Shown here: positions 7,697 to 16,123 of the stretch, one piece after another | How the letters are laid out: the number at the start of each line of letters is the position of its first letter | How positions within the stretch are numbered: the first letter of the stretch is position 1 | Assembly (NCBI RefSeq): GCF_001428625.1 | Contig: NZ_LMIE01000030.1 | Location: forward strand, 203,400-267,399 | Direction: 5' to 3' | Length of the DNA stretch: 64,000 bases | Source: Hydrogenophaga sp. Root209 | Lineage (GTDB): Bacteria; Pseudomonadota; Gammaproteobacteria; Burkholderiales; Burkholderiaceae_C | The notes under the pieces: model-generated | The model's database searches: none | The model's input: only the letters and a program-made list of their open reading frames with translations | Told to the model about the DNA's origin: nothing | Program-made: the position numbers and the translations under genes

Positions 7697-8515
7697 TCAG
7701 GCCCTCAGGAAGTGCTTGCGGTAGCGCGCGGGCAGGTCGGAGATGCGCATGAGCATGGGCAGGTCGGCGGCGTTGAAATCCGGATCCCAGGCCGGCGGGC
7801 CCAGCACCTTGGCGCCCAGTCGCAAATAGCCTTTGATCAGCGCGGGTGGCTCCACGTCGAGCGTGTCGTCCAGCCGCTCCACCGGCAGTGGCAGGCGCGG
7901 GCGCACGTGGAAGTCGATCGGCGCGAGGTGCGTCTGCCGCACCTGGCGCCAGATGCTCGCCGCGGCGTGGCCGCCGCCCACCACACCGTGCGGGCCTTCG
8001 TGCTGCATCGGAATGCTGGCGCAGCCGATCATGGTGTCGAGCTGATTGCGCTCCATGAACTCGGCCAGCGCGCCCCACAGCGCCATGATCACGCCACCAT
8101 GACGGTGGTCGCGATGCACGCAGCTGCGGCCCAGCTCCACCATGCGTTCGCGCACGCCGCGCAGGCGGGTGAGGTCGAATTCGGTGTCGCTGTAGGTGCT
8201 GCCCACACGCAGGGCCTGGGCGGGGGTGAGCACGCGGTAGGTACCGATCACCTGGCGGCTCGCGCTGTCGCGCACCAGCAAGTGCTCGCAGAAGTCGTCG
8301 AACAGGTCCACGTCGTAGCCCGGCACCGTGTTGGGCAGGCGGGCACCCATCTCGGTGGCAAACACGCTGTAACGCAGCTTCTGTGCCTCGCGCACTTCGC
8401 TCTGGTGCCGGGCCCAGGAAACCTCGATGCCGTGCGCGATCGGTTGCGCTGGCACAGGGACGAACGCCGTCGCTGACGGAATGGCGTGAGAGATGAAGGC
8501 TGTGGTCATGACCAT
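7697..8515 (-). CDS. olsB: L-ornithine N(alpha)-acyltransferase OlsB-like (GNAT, COG3176)
   Basis: Acyl-ACP dependent N-acyltransferase making lyso-ornithine lipid, a phosphorus-free membrane lipid precursor. The protein of about 272 residues has the family pattern: EVREAQKLRYSVFATEMGA near the N-terminus, YDVDLFDDFCEHLLV, GTYRVLTP, and the GNAT core ELGRSCVHRDHRHGGVIMALWG. Start is ATG at 8515 or 8509; neither has a clear ribosome site. No olsA is seen next to it, so the second acylation must be encoded elsewhere or the enzyme makes another N-acyl amino acid. Weak Pho-box repeats upstream and the neighbouring glycosyltransferase fit phosphate-starvation lipid exchange. Confidence 0.85.
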   Translation of the reverse strand: MVMTTAFISHAIPSATAFVPVPAQPIAHGIEVSWARHQSEVREAQKLRYSVFATEMGARLPNTVPGYDVDLFDDFCEHLLVRDSASRQVIGTYRVLTPAQALRVGSTYSDTEFDLTRLRGVRERMVELGRSCVHRDHRHGGVIMALWGALAEFMERNQLDTMIGCASIPMQHEGPHGVVGGGHAAASIWRQVRQTHLAPIDFHVRPRLPLPVERLDDTLDVEPPALIKGYLRLGAKVLGPPAWDPDFNAADLPMLMRISDLPARYRKHFLRA

Positions 8516-8527
8516 GCAGTGTGAAAA

Positions 8528-8573
8528 CCGGTCATGACCCATTCAAGGCAGTCGCATGAAGTTTTGGTGACAC
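8528..8573 (-). promoter_or_regulatory. Degenerate Pho-box-like repeats upstream of olsB
   Basis: Reading the minus strand from 8573 in 11-base steps gives GTGTCAC, ACTTCAT, CTGCCTT and GGGTCAT as the first seven bases of each unit. Three of the four keep TCA in the right phase. This is weak on its own and is reported because the gene belongs to a block of Pho-type genes. The region is shared with the divergent arsenic operon promoter. Confidence 0.35.
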
Positions 8574-8599
8574 GCCTTGGCCGCCCATTATTTCTATAT

Positions 8600-8615
8600 T
8601 TCAACTATCATTGAA
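8600..8615. promoter_or_regulatory. ArsR-type operator 1 (TTCAA-N6-TTGAA)
   Basis: TTCAA (8600-8604) and TTGAA (8611-8615) form an inverted repeat with a six-base AT-rich spacer, 25-40 bases upstream of the first gene of the arsenic operon, in a local AT-rich patch suited to a promoter. The same arms and spacing recur at 9957-9972. ArsR/SmtB repressors bind short inverted repeats of this kind; assignment to the ArsR encoded at 12370 is inference. Confidence 0.62.
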
Positions 8616-8639
8616 CTATATGAAGGGCATTTGAAAGAC

Positions 8640-9971
8640 ATGAACCTCGCCGACACCCTCAACCTGGGCTGCGCCTGCCAGACGCTGTCCCTGCCCCGCT
8701 TGCGCGAACAGCTCGAAACCGGTCCGGCGCTCGACGGCCTCGCCGCGCGGCTGAGCGTCAGCCACCCGCACCTGTTCTCGGCCAGCGCCGTGTTCCTGGA
8801 CAGCGGCGTGGCGCAGCAGATCCGCGAAGCGGTGGCGGCGATCGAACGCGTGATCGCCCTGCCCGCCTGGCGCGATCAGGCGCTGGCGAGGGCGCCAAGC
8901 ATCGCCGCACGGGACCACGGCCCGGTGGGCGCGTTCATGGGCTACGACTTCCACCTCAGCGACGCGGGACCGCGGCTGATCGAGATCAACAGCAACGCCG
9001 GCGGTGCGGTGCTCAACGCCGCGCTGGCCCGCGCGCACAGCGCCTGTTGCAACGCTTTCGGCCAGGTGCTGGACCCGCACGATGCGCTTCGGTCGCTCGA
9101 CACGGTCTTCGTCGACATGTTCCGATCCGAGTGGGCATTGCAGCGTGGCGATGCACCGCTGCGCACCGTGCTCATCGTGGACGACGCGCCCAGGCAGCAG
9201 TACCTCGCGCCCGAGTTCGACATGGTTCGGGAACTGTTCGCTGCGCACGGCCTGACCGCCCTGGTGGCCGACGCGGCCGAGCTGCAGTGGCGAGACGGCC
9301 AGTTGCACCACCCGGCCCTGCCTGTGGGCACGGCGGTGGATCTGGTCTACAACCGGCTGACCGACTTCTACCTGCAGGACGACACCCACCAGGCATTGCG
9401 ACTGGCTCACGAAGCCGGTGCGGTCGTGTTGACACCGCACCCGCGCACCCATGCCCTGTACGCCGACAAACGCAACCTCATTGCGCTCTCCGACACCGAT
9501 CTGCTGGCCCGTTGGGGCGTGAGCGAGTCAGACCGCGCGCTGTTGCGGGCAGTGGTGCCCACCACGCAACGCGTGGGCATCGACAACGCGGACGCACTCT
9601 GGGCGGGACGCCGGGGCCTGTTCTTCAAGCCGGCCGCTGGCTTCGGCGCACGCGCGGCCTACCGCGGCGACAAGCTCACGCGCCGCGTGTGGGGCGAGAT
9701 CATGGCCGGTGACTACGTGGCGCAAGCCCTGGTGCCACCGAGCGAACGGCTGGTGCGGGTGCAAGACGACACGCACCTCCTCAAGCTGGACCTGCGCGCC
9801 TACACCTACCGCGGTGAGGTGCAATTGATGGCCGCGCGCACCTGGACCGGCCAGACCACCAACTTTCGCACCGAAGGCGGCGGCTTCTCGCCGGTGGTGG
9901 TGTTGCCCACCGTGCCCGCGCCACTGTCACAGGTCGGTCACGAAGCTGCGCAACAATTCAACACACATTGA
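8640..9971 (+). CDS. Uncharacterised protein resembling circularly permuted ATP-grasp enzymes, first gene of ars operon
   Basis: I do not recognise a named family. The 443-residue protein has no signal peptide or membrane segment. Features resembling circularly permuted ATP-grasp ligases: IEINSNAGG (114-122), a YNRLTDFYL segment (237-245), [16 protein letters not shown] (265-280), [12 protein letters not shown] (328-339), and [10 protein letters not shown] (381-390). These could form nucleotide- and Mg-binding sites. The start at 8640 is preferred over a TTG at 8577. The gene lies between two identical-type palindromes and directly before the ArsJ-associated GAPDH gene, so a role in arsenic chemistry, such as ligation of an amino acid or peptide to an arseno-compound or thiol synthesis, is conceivable but unproven. 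Confidence 0.8.
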   Translation: MNLADTLNLGCACQTLSLPRLREQLETGPALDGLAARLSVSHPHLFSASAVFLDSGVAQQIREAVAAIERVIALPAWRDQALARAPSIAARDHGPVGAFMGYDFHLSDAGPRLIEINSNAGGAVLNAALARAHSACCNAFGQVLDPHDALRSLDTVFVDMFRSEWALQRGDAPLRTVLIVDDAPRQQYLAPEFDMVRELFAAHGLTALVADAAELQWRDGQLHHPALPVGTAVDLVYNRLTDFYLQDDTHQALRLAHEAGAVVLTPHPRTHALYADKRNLIALSDTDLLARWGVSESDRALLRAVVPTTQRVGIDNADALWAGRRGLFFKPAAGFGARAAYRGDKLTRRVWGEIMAGDYVAQALVPPSERLVRVQDDTHLLKLDLRAYTYRGEVQLMAARTWTGQTTNFRTEGGGFSPVVVLPTVPAPLSQVGHEAAQQFNTH

Positions 9972-9974
9972 ATT
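9955..9974. promoter_or_regulatory. ArsR-type operator 2, overlapping the stop codon of the ATP-grasp-like gene
   Basis: AATTCAA (9955-9961) and TTGAATT (9968-9974) form a perfect 7-base inverted repeat with a six-base spacer. It has the same core and spacing as the site at 8600-8615. It covers the TGA stop (9969-9971) and lies about 40 bases before the GAPDH start, suggesting a second, internal regulated promoter for gapdh-arsJ-arsR. Confidence 0.65.
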
Positions 9975-10014
9975 ATTGGGGCGTGCCGCGCCCCCACCCC
10001 ACAGGACGACCCAC

Positions 10015-11058
10015 ATGAAAGTTGGCATCAACGGCATGGGCCGCATCGGCCGCCTGGCCCTGCGCGCCGCCCTCGGCGCAGCCGAACGAGAAACCACCGA
10101 CCCGCGATCCGGCAACCGGCTGCAGGTGGTGCACCTCAACGAACTCAAGGGCGGCGCTGCGGCCACGGCCCATCTGCTGGCCTTTGACAGCGTGCAAGGC
10201 AAGTGGCGGGCCGACATCGCCGCCGAGGGCGAAGACGCCATCCGCATCGACCAGCAGCGTTTGTCGTTCAGCTCGCACGCCACCGCTGGCGATATCCCAT
10301 GGGGCGACCTGGGCGTGGACCTGGTGCTGGAATGCACCGGCAGGTTCCTCACACCCGAAACCCTCCTGGGCCACCTGGACCGTGGCGCGAAACGCGTGAT
10401 CGTGGCCGCACCGGTGAAGGTGGGCGGTGTGCTCAACATCGTGGTGGGCGTGAACCACACGCTGTACGAGCCGGCGCGCGACCGCATCGTGACCGCCGCC
10501 TCGTGCACCACCAATTGCCTGGCGCCGGTGGTGAAGGTGGTGCATGAAGCCATCGGCATCCGCCATGGCCAGATCACCACGCTGCACAACCCGACCAACA
10601 CCAACCTGGTGGTGGACGCGCCGCACAAGGACCTGCGCCGTGCGCGCAGCGCGCTGATGAGCCTGGCGCCCACCACCACCGGCAGCGCTACCGCCATCGC
10701 GCTGATCTACCCCGAACTCAAGGGAAAGCTCAACGGCCACGCGGTGCGCGTGCCGGCGCTCAATGCTTCACTCACCGACTGCGTGTTCGAGCTGCAGCGT
10801 GAAACCACGGTCGATGAAGTCAACGCCTTGTTTGCCACTGCGGCACAGGGCCCGCTGGCCGGCATTCTGGGCTACGAGACACGCCCCTTGGTCAGCGCGG
10901 ACTACGCGCGCGACACGCGGTCGAGCATCGTGGACGCGCCCTCGACCATGGTGACCGACGGCACGCTGCTCAAGGTCTACGCCTGGTACGACAACGAGAT
11001 GGGTTACGCCTGCCGCATGGTCGACCTGGCCTGCCACATGCAATCCGTCGGTATCTGA
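10015..11058 (+). CDS. ArsJ-associated glyceraldehyde-3-phosphate dehydrogenase
   Basis: GAPDH-family enzyme that, in arsJ operons, uses arsenate instead of phosphate to make 1-arseno-3-phosphoglycerate, the substrate of the ArsJ exporter. The 347-residue protein has the NAD-binding start [19 protein letters not shown], the catalytic cysteine in [11 protein letters not shown] (Cys164) and the catalytic histidine in [10 protein letters not shown] (His191), followed by [13 protein letters not shown]. The sequence around the histidine (HNPTNTN) departs from the glycolytic HAYTNDQ, as expected for this branch. AGGA lies ten bases before the ATG. An ArsR-type palindrome lies just upstream. Confidence 0.92.
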   Translation: MKVGINGMGRIGRLALRAALGAAERETTDPRSGNRLQVVHLNELKGGAAATAHLLAFDSVQGKWRADIAAEGEDAIRIDQQRLSFSSHATAGDIPWGDLGVDLVLECTGRFLTPETLLGHLDRGAKRVIVAAPVKVGGVLNIVVGVNHTLYEPARDRIVTAASCTTNCLAPVVKVVHEAIGIRHGQITTLHNPTNTNLVVDAPHKDLRRARSALMSLAPTTTGSATAIALIYPELKGKLNGHAVRVPALNASLTDCVFELQRETTVDEVNALFATAAQGPLAGILGYETRPLVSADYARDTRSSIVDAPSTMVTDGTLLKVYAWYDNEMGYACRMVDLACHMQSVGI

Positions 11059-11061
11059 CCT

Positions 11062-11099
11062 CACCGTTCGGGCTGAGCCCCCACCGTTCGGGCTGAGCC
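11062..11099 (+). repeat. Tandem copy of a dispersed CACCGTTCGGGCTGAGCC unit
   Basis: CACCGTTCGGGCTGAGCC occurs at 11062-11079 and again at 11082-11099, period 20, and the second copy continues into TGTCGAAGCCC. The extended unit (GTTCGGGCTGAGCCTGTCGAAG) resembles a dispersed repeat I associate with many betaproteobacterial genomes. Here it fills the gapdh-arsJ gap, so it may affect the mRNA between the two genes. Confidence 0.6.
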
Positions 11100-11120
11100 T
11101 GTCGAAGCCCTCGCACACAC

Positions 11121-12359
11121 ATGAACACCGCCGAACGCAACTACGCCATCGTCACCGCCGCCTACTGGGGCTTCACGCTCACCGACGGCGCGCTGCGCAT
11201 GCTGGTGCTGCTGCACTTCTACCGCTTGGGCTATTCACCGTTCACGCTGGCCTTCCTGTTCCTGCTGTACGAAGCCGCGGGCATCGTGGCCAACTTCGTC
11301 GGTGGCTGGCTGGCCACGCGCTACGGCATCACGCGCATGCTCACGGTGGGCCTGGTCACGCAGATCATCGGCTTCACCGTGCTGTCGTTCCTCGACCCGG
11401 GCTGGAGCGCGGCGATGTCGGTGGCCTGGGTGGTGCTGGCGCAAGGCATCTGCGGCGTGGCGAAAGACCTCACCAAGACCGCCAGCAAGTCGGCCATCAA
11501 GGTCACGGCCGACCAGGCGAAGCACCAGGGCTCGGGCCAGCTCTTCAAGTGGGTGGCCTGGTTCACCGGCAGCAAGAACGCCATGAAGGGCATCGGCTTT
11601 TTCCTCGGCGGCCTGCTGCTGCAGACGCTGGGCTTCCAGCACGCGCTGTGGGCCATGGCTGCGCTGCTCGCGCTGGTGCTGTTGGGTGTGGTGAGCGCGC
11701 TGCCGCGAATGATGGGCAAGAGCAAGGCGTCGAAGTCGGCGAAGGAACTGTTTGCCAAGAACACAGGCGTGAACGTGCTGGCCGCCGCGCGCGTGGTGCT
11801 GTTCGGTGCCCGCGACGTGTGGTTCGTGGTGGGCGTGCCGGTGTACCTGTATTCGCAGGGCTGGACCTTCACCATGGTCGGCACCTTCCTCGCCGTCTGG
11901 ACCATCGGCTACGGCGCGGTGCAGGCCATGGCGCCGGCCTTTGTGAAACGCAGCACCGACGGCCTGAGCACTGAAGTGCCCGCGGCCCGGCTGTGGTCGG
12001 CCTTGCTGGCGCTGGTGCCCATGGCCTTGGCGCTGGCCGTGGCGCTGGACGTGCCGCACCTGCCCTGGGTGGTGGTGGGTGGGTTGGGCGTGTTCGGCTT
12101 CGCGTTCGCGGTGAACTCGTCCGTGCACTCCTACCTGGTGCTGGCCTATGCCGGCTCGGAAAAGGCGGCCGAAGACGTGGGCTTCTACTACGCCGCCAAC
12201 GCGCTGGGCCGCTTCAGCGGCACGCTGCTCTCGGGCCTGCTGTACCAGTGGGGCGGGCTGCTCCATGCGCTGCTGGGCTCCGCGCTCATGTTGGTGGTGT
12301 GCTGGTTGGCCACCCTCAGGTTGCCCAGCCAACCGTCCTTGCAACACACACCTGTCTGA
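11121..12359 (+). CDS. arsJ: Organoarsenical efflux MFS transporter ArsJ
   Basis: Major-facilitator membrane protein (412 residues, about 12 hydrophobic segments) that exports 1-arseno-3-phosphoglycerate made by the partner GAPDH; the compound then falls apart to arsenate outside. The N-terminus MNTAERNYAIVTAAYWGFTL, the loop GVAKDLTKTASKSAIK and GARDVWFVVGVPVYLY are typical of ArsJ. It is separated from the GAPDH gene by a short repeat. No clear Shine-Dalgarno is present before the ATG because that repeat occupies the site. Confidence 0.93.
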   Translation: MNTAERNYAIVTAAYWGFTLTDGALRMLVLLHFYRLGYSPFTLAFLFLLYEAAGIVANFVGGWLATRYGITRMLTVGLVTQIIGFTVLSFLDPGWSAAMSVAWVVLAQGICGVAKDLTKTASKSAIKVTADQAKHQGSGQLFKWVAWFTGSKNAMKGIGFFLGGLLLQTLGFQHALWAMAALLALVLLGVVSALPRMMGKSKASKSAKELFAKNTGVNVLAAARVVLFGARDVWFVVGVPVYLYSQGWTFTMVGTFLAVWTIGYGAVQAMAPAFVKRSTDGLSTEVPAARLWSALLALVPMALALAVALDVPHLPWVVVGGLGVFGFAFAVNSSVHSYLVLAYAGSEKAAEDVGFYYAANALGRFSGTLLSGLLYQWGGLLHALLGSALMLVVCWLATLRLPSQPSLQHTPV

Positions 12360-12369
12360 AGGAGATCCC

Positions 12370-12699
12370 ATGGATGAAACCCAAGCCGTCAAAGCCCTCG
12401 GCGCCCTGGCGCAGGAGACGCGCCTGCGCATCTTCCGCGCGCTGGTGGCACAGGGCCCGCAAGGCCTCAACCCGGGCCACCTCAGCGAAACACTGGGCGT
12501 GGCGGGCACGGCGCTGTCCTTCCACCTCAAGGAGCTCAGCCACGCGGGGCTGGTGTCGCAAGAGCGTGATGGCCGCCACCTGATCTACCGCGCGGAGTTC
12601 GGCGCCATGAACGACTTGCTGCAATTCCTCACCGCCCACTGTTGTCAGGGTGAGCCCTGCGAAGTGACGGTCCCGGTTTCTGCCTGCACCACCTGCTGA
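12370..12699 (+). CDS. arsR: ArsR family arsenic-responsive repressor
   Basis: Winged-helix repressor of 109 residues that leaves DNA when arsenite binds to cysteines. The HTH reads LSETLGVAGTALSFHLKEL (about 38-56), followed by the wing ERDGRHLIYRAE. Cysteines are clustered at the C-terminus: HCCQGEPC (91, 92, 97) and CTTC (106, 109), matching the arsR type with a C-terminal As(III) site. GGAG lies six bases before the ATG. It sits inside the operon after arsJ; the TTCAA-N6-TTGAA palindromes upstream are its likely targets. Confidence 0.93.
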   Translation: MDETQAVKALGALAQETRLRIFRALVAQGPQGLNPGHLSETLGVAGTALSFHLKELSHAGLVSQERDGRHLIYRAEFGAMNDLLQFLTAHCCQGEPCEVTVPVSACTTC

Positions 12700-12709
12700 A
12701 AGGTCTTCC

Positions 12710-13210
12710 ATGACACCTCACTCATACAACGTCCTGTTCATCTGCACCGGCAATTCGGCGCGCAGCATCATGGCCGAGTCCATCCTCAACCAACAAGGCG
12801 CGGGCCGCTTCCGCGCCTGGAGCGCGGGCAGCCACCCTGCCGGTACGGTCAACCCGCACGCCATCGAACTGCTGGAACGCAACCGCTTCAAGACCACCGG
12901 CCTGCGCAGCAAGAACTGGGAAGAATTCGCCGCGTCGGATGCGCCGCGCATGGACTTCGTGCTGACCGTGTGCGACAAGGCCGCCGGCGAGGTGTGCCCG
13001 GTCTGGCCGGGGCAGCCCATGTCGGCCCACTGGGGCGTTGAAGATCCCGCTGCGATCAAAGGCAGCGAAGAAGTCGTCCAGCGCGCCTTCAACGACTGCT
13101 TCATCCTGCTGAACCGGCGCATCGCGCTGCTGACGGTGCTGCCGATTGAAAAGCTCGACAAACTCGCGCTCAAACACGAGCTCGCCGGTATCGGACGGGT
13201 CAAAGTCTGA
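12710..13210 (+). CDS. arsC: Arsenate reductase ArsC, low-molecular-weight phosphatase type
   Basis: Reduces arsenate to arsenite. The 166-residue protein has the P-loop CTGNSARS with Cys12 and Arg18, and two more cysteines, Cys88 (TVCDK) and Cys96 (EVCPVW), whose arrangement resembles the thioredoxin-coupled relay of the S. aureus pI258 enzyme, though the spacing is one residue longer. The C-terminal 20-25 residues extend past the usual domain. The gene starts 11 bases after arsR and its TGA shares one base with the ATG of acr3, indicating translational coupling of reductase and exporter. Confidence 0.93.
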   Translation: MTPHSYNVLFICTGNSARSIMAESILNQQGAGRFRAWSAGSHPAGTVNPHAIELLERNRFKTTGLRSKNWEEFAASDAPRMDFVLTVCDKAAGEVCPVWPGQPMSAHWGVEDPAAIKGSEEVVQRAFNDCFILLNRRIALLTVLPIEKLDKLALKHELAGIGRVKV

Positions 13211-14235
13211 TGGGACTCTTTGAACGGTATCTGACGGTGTGGGTGGCGCTGGGCATCGCGGCCGGCGTGGGTCTGGGGCTGGTCGTGCCGTCGGTCTTTC
13301 AGGCGGTGGCTGCGATGGAATACGCGCAGGTCAACCTGATCGTGGCCGTCTTCATCTGGGTGATGATTTACCCGATGATGATCCAGATCGACTGGCACGC
13401 CGTGCGCGACGTGGGCAAGAAGCCGCAGGGGCTGGTGCTCACGCTGGTGGTCAACTGGCTGATCAAGCCCTTCACCATGGCCGCGCTGGGCGTGCTGTTC
13501 TTCCAGCACATCTTTGCGCCCTGGGTCGATCCACAGTCGGCCAGCGAGTACATCGCCGGCATGATCTTGCTGGGTGTAGCGCCGTGCACCGCCATGGTGT
13601 TTGTGTGGAGCCAGCTTGTCAACGGCGACGCCAATTACACGCTGGTGCAGGTGTCGATCAACGACCTCATCATGGTGGTGGCCTTCGCCCCCATCGCGGC
13701 CTTTCTGCTCGGCGTGACCAACGTGACCGTGCCGTGGGAAACGCTGCTGCTGTCCACGCTGCTGTACGTCGTGCTGCCCCTGGTGGCCGGCATGCTCACG
13801 CGCCAGCTACTGCTGCGGCGTGGACCGGCGGCGGTGCCGGCTTTTGTGGCCGCGCTCAAGCCGTGGTCGGTGGTCGGGTTGATCGCCACGGTGGTGCTGC
13901 TGTTCGGTTTTCAGGCCGAGACCATCGTGCGCCAGCCGCTGGTGATCCTGTTGATCGCGGTGCCGCTGGTGCTGCAGAGCTACGGCATCTTCTTCATTGC
14001 ATGGTGGGGCGCACGTTGGCTCAAGCTGCCGCACAACGTGGCCGGCCCGGCCTGTCTGATCGGCACCTCCAACTTCTTCGAGCTGGCGGTGGCCGTGGCC
14101 ATTTCGCTCTTCGGATTGAATTCCGGCGCCGCACTGGCCACCGTGGTCGGCGTGCTGGTGGAGGTGCCGGTGATGCTGTCGCTGGTGGCCTTGGTCAACG
14201 CCTGGCGCCCCGCTGACACGCCCCTTCGAGCGTGA
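13210..14235 (+). CDS. acr3: Arsenite efflux transporter Acr3 (BASS family)
   Basis: Inner-membrane arsenite exporter of the bile/arsenite/riboflavin transporter superfamily, 341 residues with about ten hydrophobic segments. Diagnostic motifs are [30 protein letters not shown] with the conserved cysteine, and [18 protein letters not shown]. It overlaps the arsC stop by one base. The sequence ends with [10 protein letters not shown], normal for the family. Works with ArsC to detoxify arsenate. Confidence 0.95.
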   Translation: MGLFERYLTVWVALGIAAGVGLGLVVPSVFQAVAAMEYAQVNLIVAVFIWVMIYPMMIQIDWHAVRDVGKKPQGLVLTLVVNWLIKPFTMAALGVLFFQHIFAPWVDPQSASEYIAGMILLGVAPCTAMVFVWSQLVNGDANYTLVQVSINDLIMVVAFAPIAAFLLGVTNVTVPWETLLLSTLLYVVLPLVAGMLTRQLLLRRGPAAVPAFVAALKPWSVVGLIATVVLLFGFQAETIVRQPLVILLIAVPLVLQSYGIFFIAWWGARWLKLPHNVAGPACLIGTSNFFELAVAVAISLFGLNSGAALATVVGVLVEVPVMLSLVALVNAWRPADTPLRA

Positions 14236-14361
14236 CCCTGGACGCGGCAGAGTTTGGGCCGCTCTTGATCCGGCTCAAGAAGAACGCACGTTGCTGTGCC
14301 TGACCCCTTCACACCGCCCACTGGTTTTCGATAATGAAACAAGTGAAAGGGCGTGCTTGGT

Positions 14362-15807
14362 ATGGAACTGCTCCTGAAGATGATCCACGGTGGGGCCGGC
14401 AGTCTGGCGGCTTACCTGGCGGCGCACGTCCTGTTGTGCCTGCTGCCTGCGTTTTTCATCGCCGGGGCCATGGCCGCCCTGATTCCCAAGGCCAGCATCA
14501 CGCGGTGGCTGGGGCGCAACGTGCCCGCCTTTGTTTCCTACCCGGCAGCGGCGGCGGCCGGGTCGCTGCTGGCGGTGTGCTCCTGCACCATCGTTCCTTT
14601 GTTCGCCGGCATTTACCGCAAGGGTGCCGGCATTGGCCCGGCCATGACCTTCCTGTTCTTCGCGCCGGCGGGAAACATCATGGCGCTGGCCTACACGGGC
14701 AGCATCCTCGGGCCGGAGTTCGCGGTGGCCCGCTTGGTGCTGTGCCTCGTGTTCGGCATCGGCATCGGCCTGCTGATGGCGCTGATCTTCTGGCGCGACG
14801 ACGCAGCCCACGACGCCCAGACCGACCAGCTGTTTGCCGACCGCGCCAGCATCTCACCGGCCGCGCTGGGCGTCCTGGTGTCGCTGGTGGCGCTGCTCAT
14901 CGCGGGCACATTGAAGCTGTGGCCTCTGACCGCCTCGCTGGGTTCGTTCGTGCTGCCAGGCTCGTGGGCGCAGAGCTGGCAGACCACGTTGTTCGGCTGG
15001 GTACCGTTTGACCCAGCCAAAGGCGAAGAAGGCGTGAGCTTGCACGGCTCGCTGCTCATCGTGCTGCTGTTGCTGGTGGCAGCCACCGCGGGCAGGGGCC
15101 TGGAGAACATCATCGAGGGGGCCAACCGCTGGACCTGGCTTGTGCTGGGCCTGGCGGCGAGCACGCTGCTGGTGGCTTCGATGAGCTTGACGCCCGGTGC
15201 CAACGGGCTGGAGATCGCGATCACCGGCCGCGCTGTCGGCGTGGCGCTGGCCATGGGATCGGTCTGGTACCACGCAAGGCAATTGCCCGCCGACGACTGG
15301 CGCTCGTGGCTGTGGGAAACCTGGCGCTTCGTGAAGCAGATCTTTCTCGTGCTGGTGATCGGCGTTTTCATCGTCGGCATGGTGCGCCAGGTGATACGGC
15401 CCGAGTGGATCGAATCCCTGGCGGGCAGCAACACGGTGCAGGCCAACGCGGTGGCGGTCGGCTTCGGCGTCTTCATGTACTTCCCGACGCTGGTGGAAGT
15501 GCCGGTGGCGCGCATGTTCTTCGACCTGGGCATGCACCCGGGCCCCTTGCTGGCCTATCTCATGGCCGACCCCGAACTCAGCCTGCAGAGCATGTTGATG
15601 GTGGCAGCGGTCATCGGCTGGACCAAGACCGCGACCTACGTCGCCTGGGTGGCGGCCTTCAGCGTGTGCGCCGGACTGATCTTCGGCGCCTGGTCCGATG
15701 GCGCCGGCCTGCCCTCGCTGGCGGCTGTGATGGCGATCCTGCTGGGCGCACTGTCCCTTGGTGTGGGCAGGCTGAGGCGGCGCCAGCGCGCCATCGTGCC
15801 CATTTGA
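14362..15807 (+). CDS. COG0701/DUF318-family permease (ArsP-like) in the ars operon
   Basis: Polytopic membrane protein, 481 residues, about ten hydrophobic segments. The conserved SLLAVCSCTIVPLFAGIYRKGAGIG region carries the CSC motif of the COG0701 permeases, and the repeat half has YFPTLVEVPVARMFFDLGM. Some members (ArsP) export methylated trivalent organoarsenicals; others occur with redox-active small proteins, as here. AAAGG lies upstream of the ATG at 14362; the GTG at 14353 is too close to it. It follows acr3 after 126 bases, which hold a possible separate promoter. Substrate not determinable. Confidence 0.85.
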   Translation: MELLLKMIHGGAGSLAAYLAAHVLLCLLPAFFIAGAMAALIPKASITRWLGRNVPAFVSYPAAAAAGSLLAVCSCTIVPLFAGIYRKGAGIGPAMTFLFFAPAGNIMALAYTGSILGPEFAVARLVLCLVFGIGIGLLMALIFWRDDAAHDAQTDQLFADRASISPAALGVLVSLVALLIAGTLKLWPLTASLGSFVLPGSWAQSWQTTLFGWVPFDPAKGEEGVSLHGSLLIVLLLLVAATAGRGLENIIEGANRWTWLVLGLAASTLLVASMSLTPGANGLEIAITGRAVGVALAMGSVWYHARQLPADDWRSWLWETWRFVKQIFLVLVIGVFIVGMVRQVIRPEWIESLAGSNTVQANAVAVGFGVFMYFPTLVEVPVARMFFDLGMHPGPLLAYLMADPELSLQSMLMVAAVIGWTKTATYVAWVAAFSVCAGLIFGAWSDGAGLPSLAAVMAILLGALSLGVGRLRRRQRAIVPI

Positions 15808-15836
15808 GCCCATGCATTCCCCACAGGAGAAAACCC

Positions 15837-16085
15837 ATGTTGACCGTGAAGATCCTCGGCTCCGGCTGTGCCAACTGCAAGAAGCTCGAGGCGGTGGCAC
15901 GTGAAGCCGCCAGCGCAGCCCGGGTCGAGGCGGAGTTCGTGAAGGTGACTGACGTGACACAGATCATTGCCTACGACCTGATGTCCACGCCGGGACTCGT
16001 CATCAACGAGAAGCTGGTGAGCAGCGGCCGCATTCCGACCGTGGCCGAGGTGCAAGGCTGGCTGGTGTCGACCGCCGTCACCTGA
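15837..16085 (+). CDS. Small thioredoxin-fold (redox-active disulfide) protein
   Basis: 82 residues, cytoplasmic. It has GSGCANCKKLE with a CANC redox centre near the N-terminus and the cis-proline loop STPGLVIN, so it is a minimal thioredoxin/glutaredoxin-like domain. GGAGA is nine bases before the ATG. Genes of this type regularly follow COG0701 permeases, so it may reduce a cysteine in the permease or hand over a thiol-bound substrate. It ends the arsenic operon. Confidence 0.88.
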   Translation: MLTVKILGSGCANCKKLEAVAREAASAARVEAEFVKVTDVTQIIAYDLMSTPGLVINEKLVSSGRIPTVAEVQGWLVSTAVT

Positions 16086-16123
16086 GCCTGAAAGGGCACA
16101 GGGGCCTGAGAGAATACGGCCCT

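Noticed and set aside
12316-12711. Minus-strand frame opposite arsR
   Set aside because: arsR has a good ribosome site, helix-turn-helix and cysteine cluster; the opposite frame has none.
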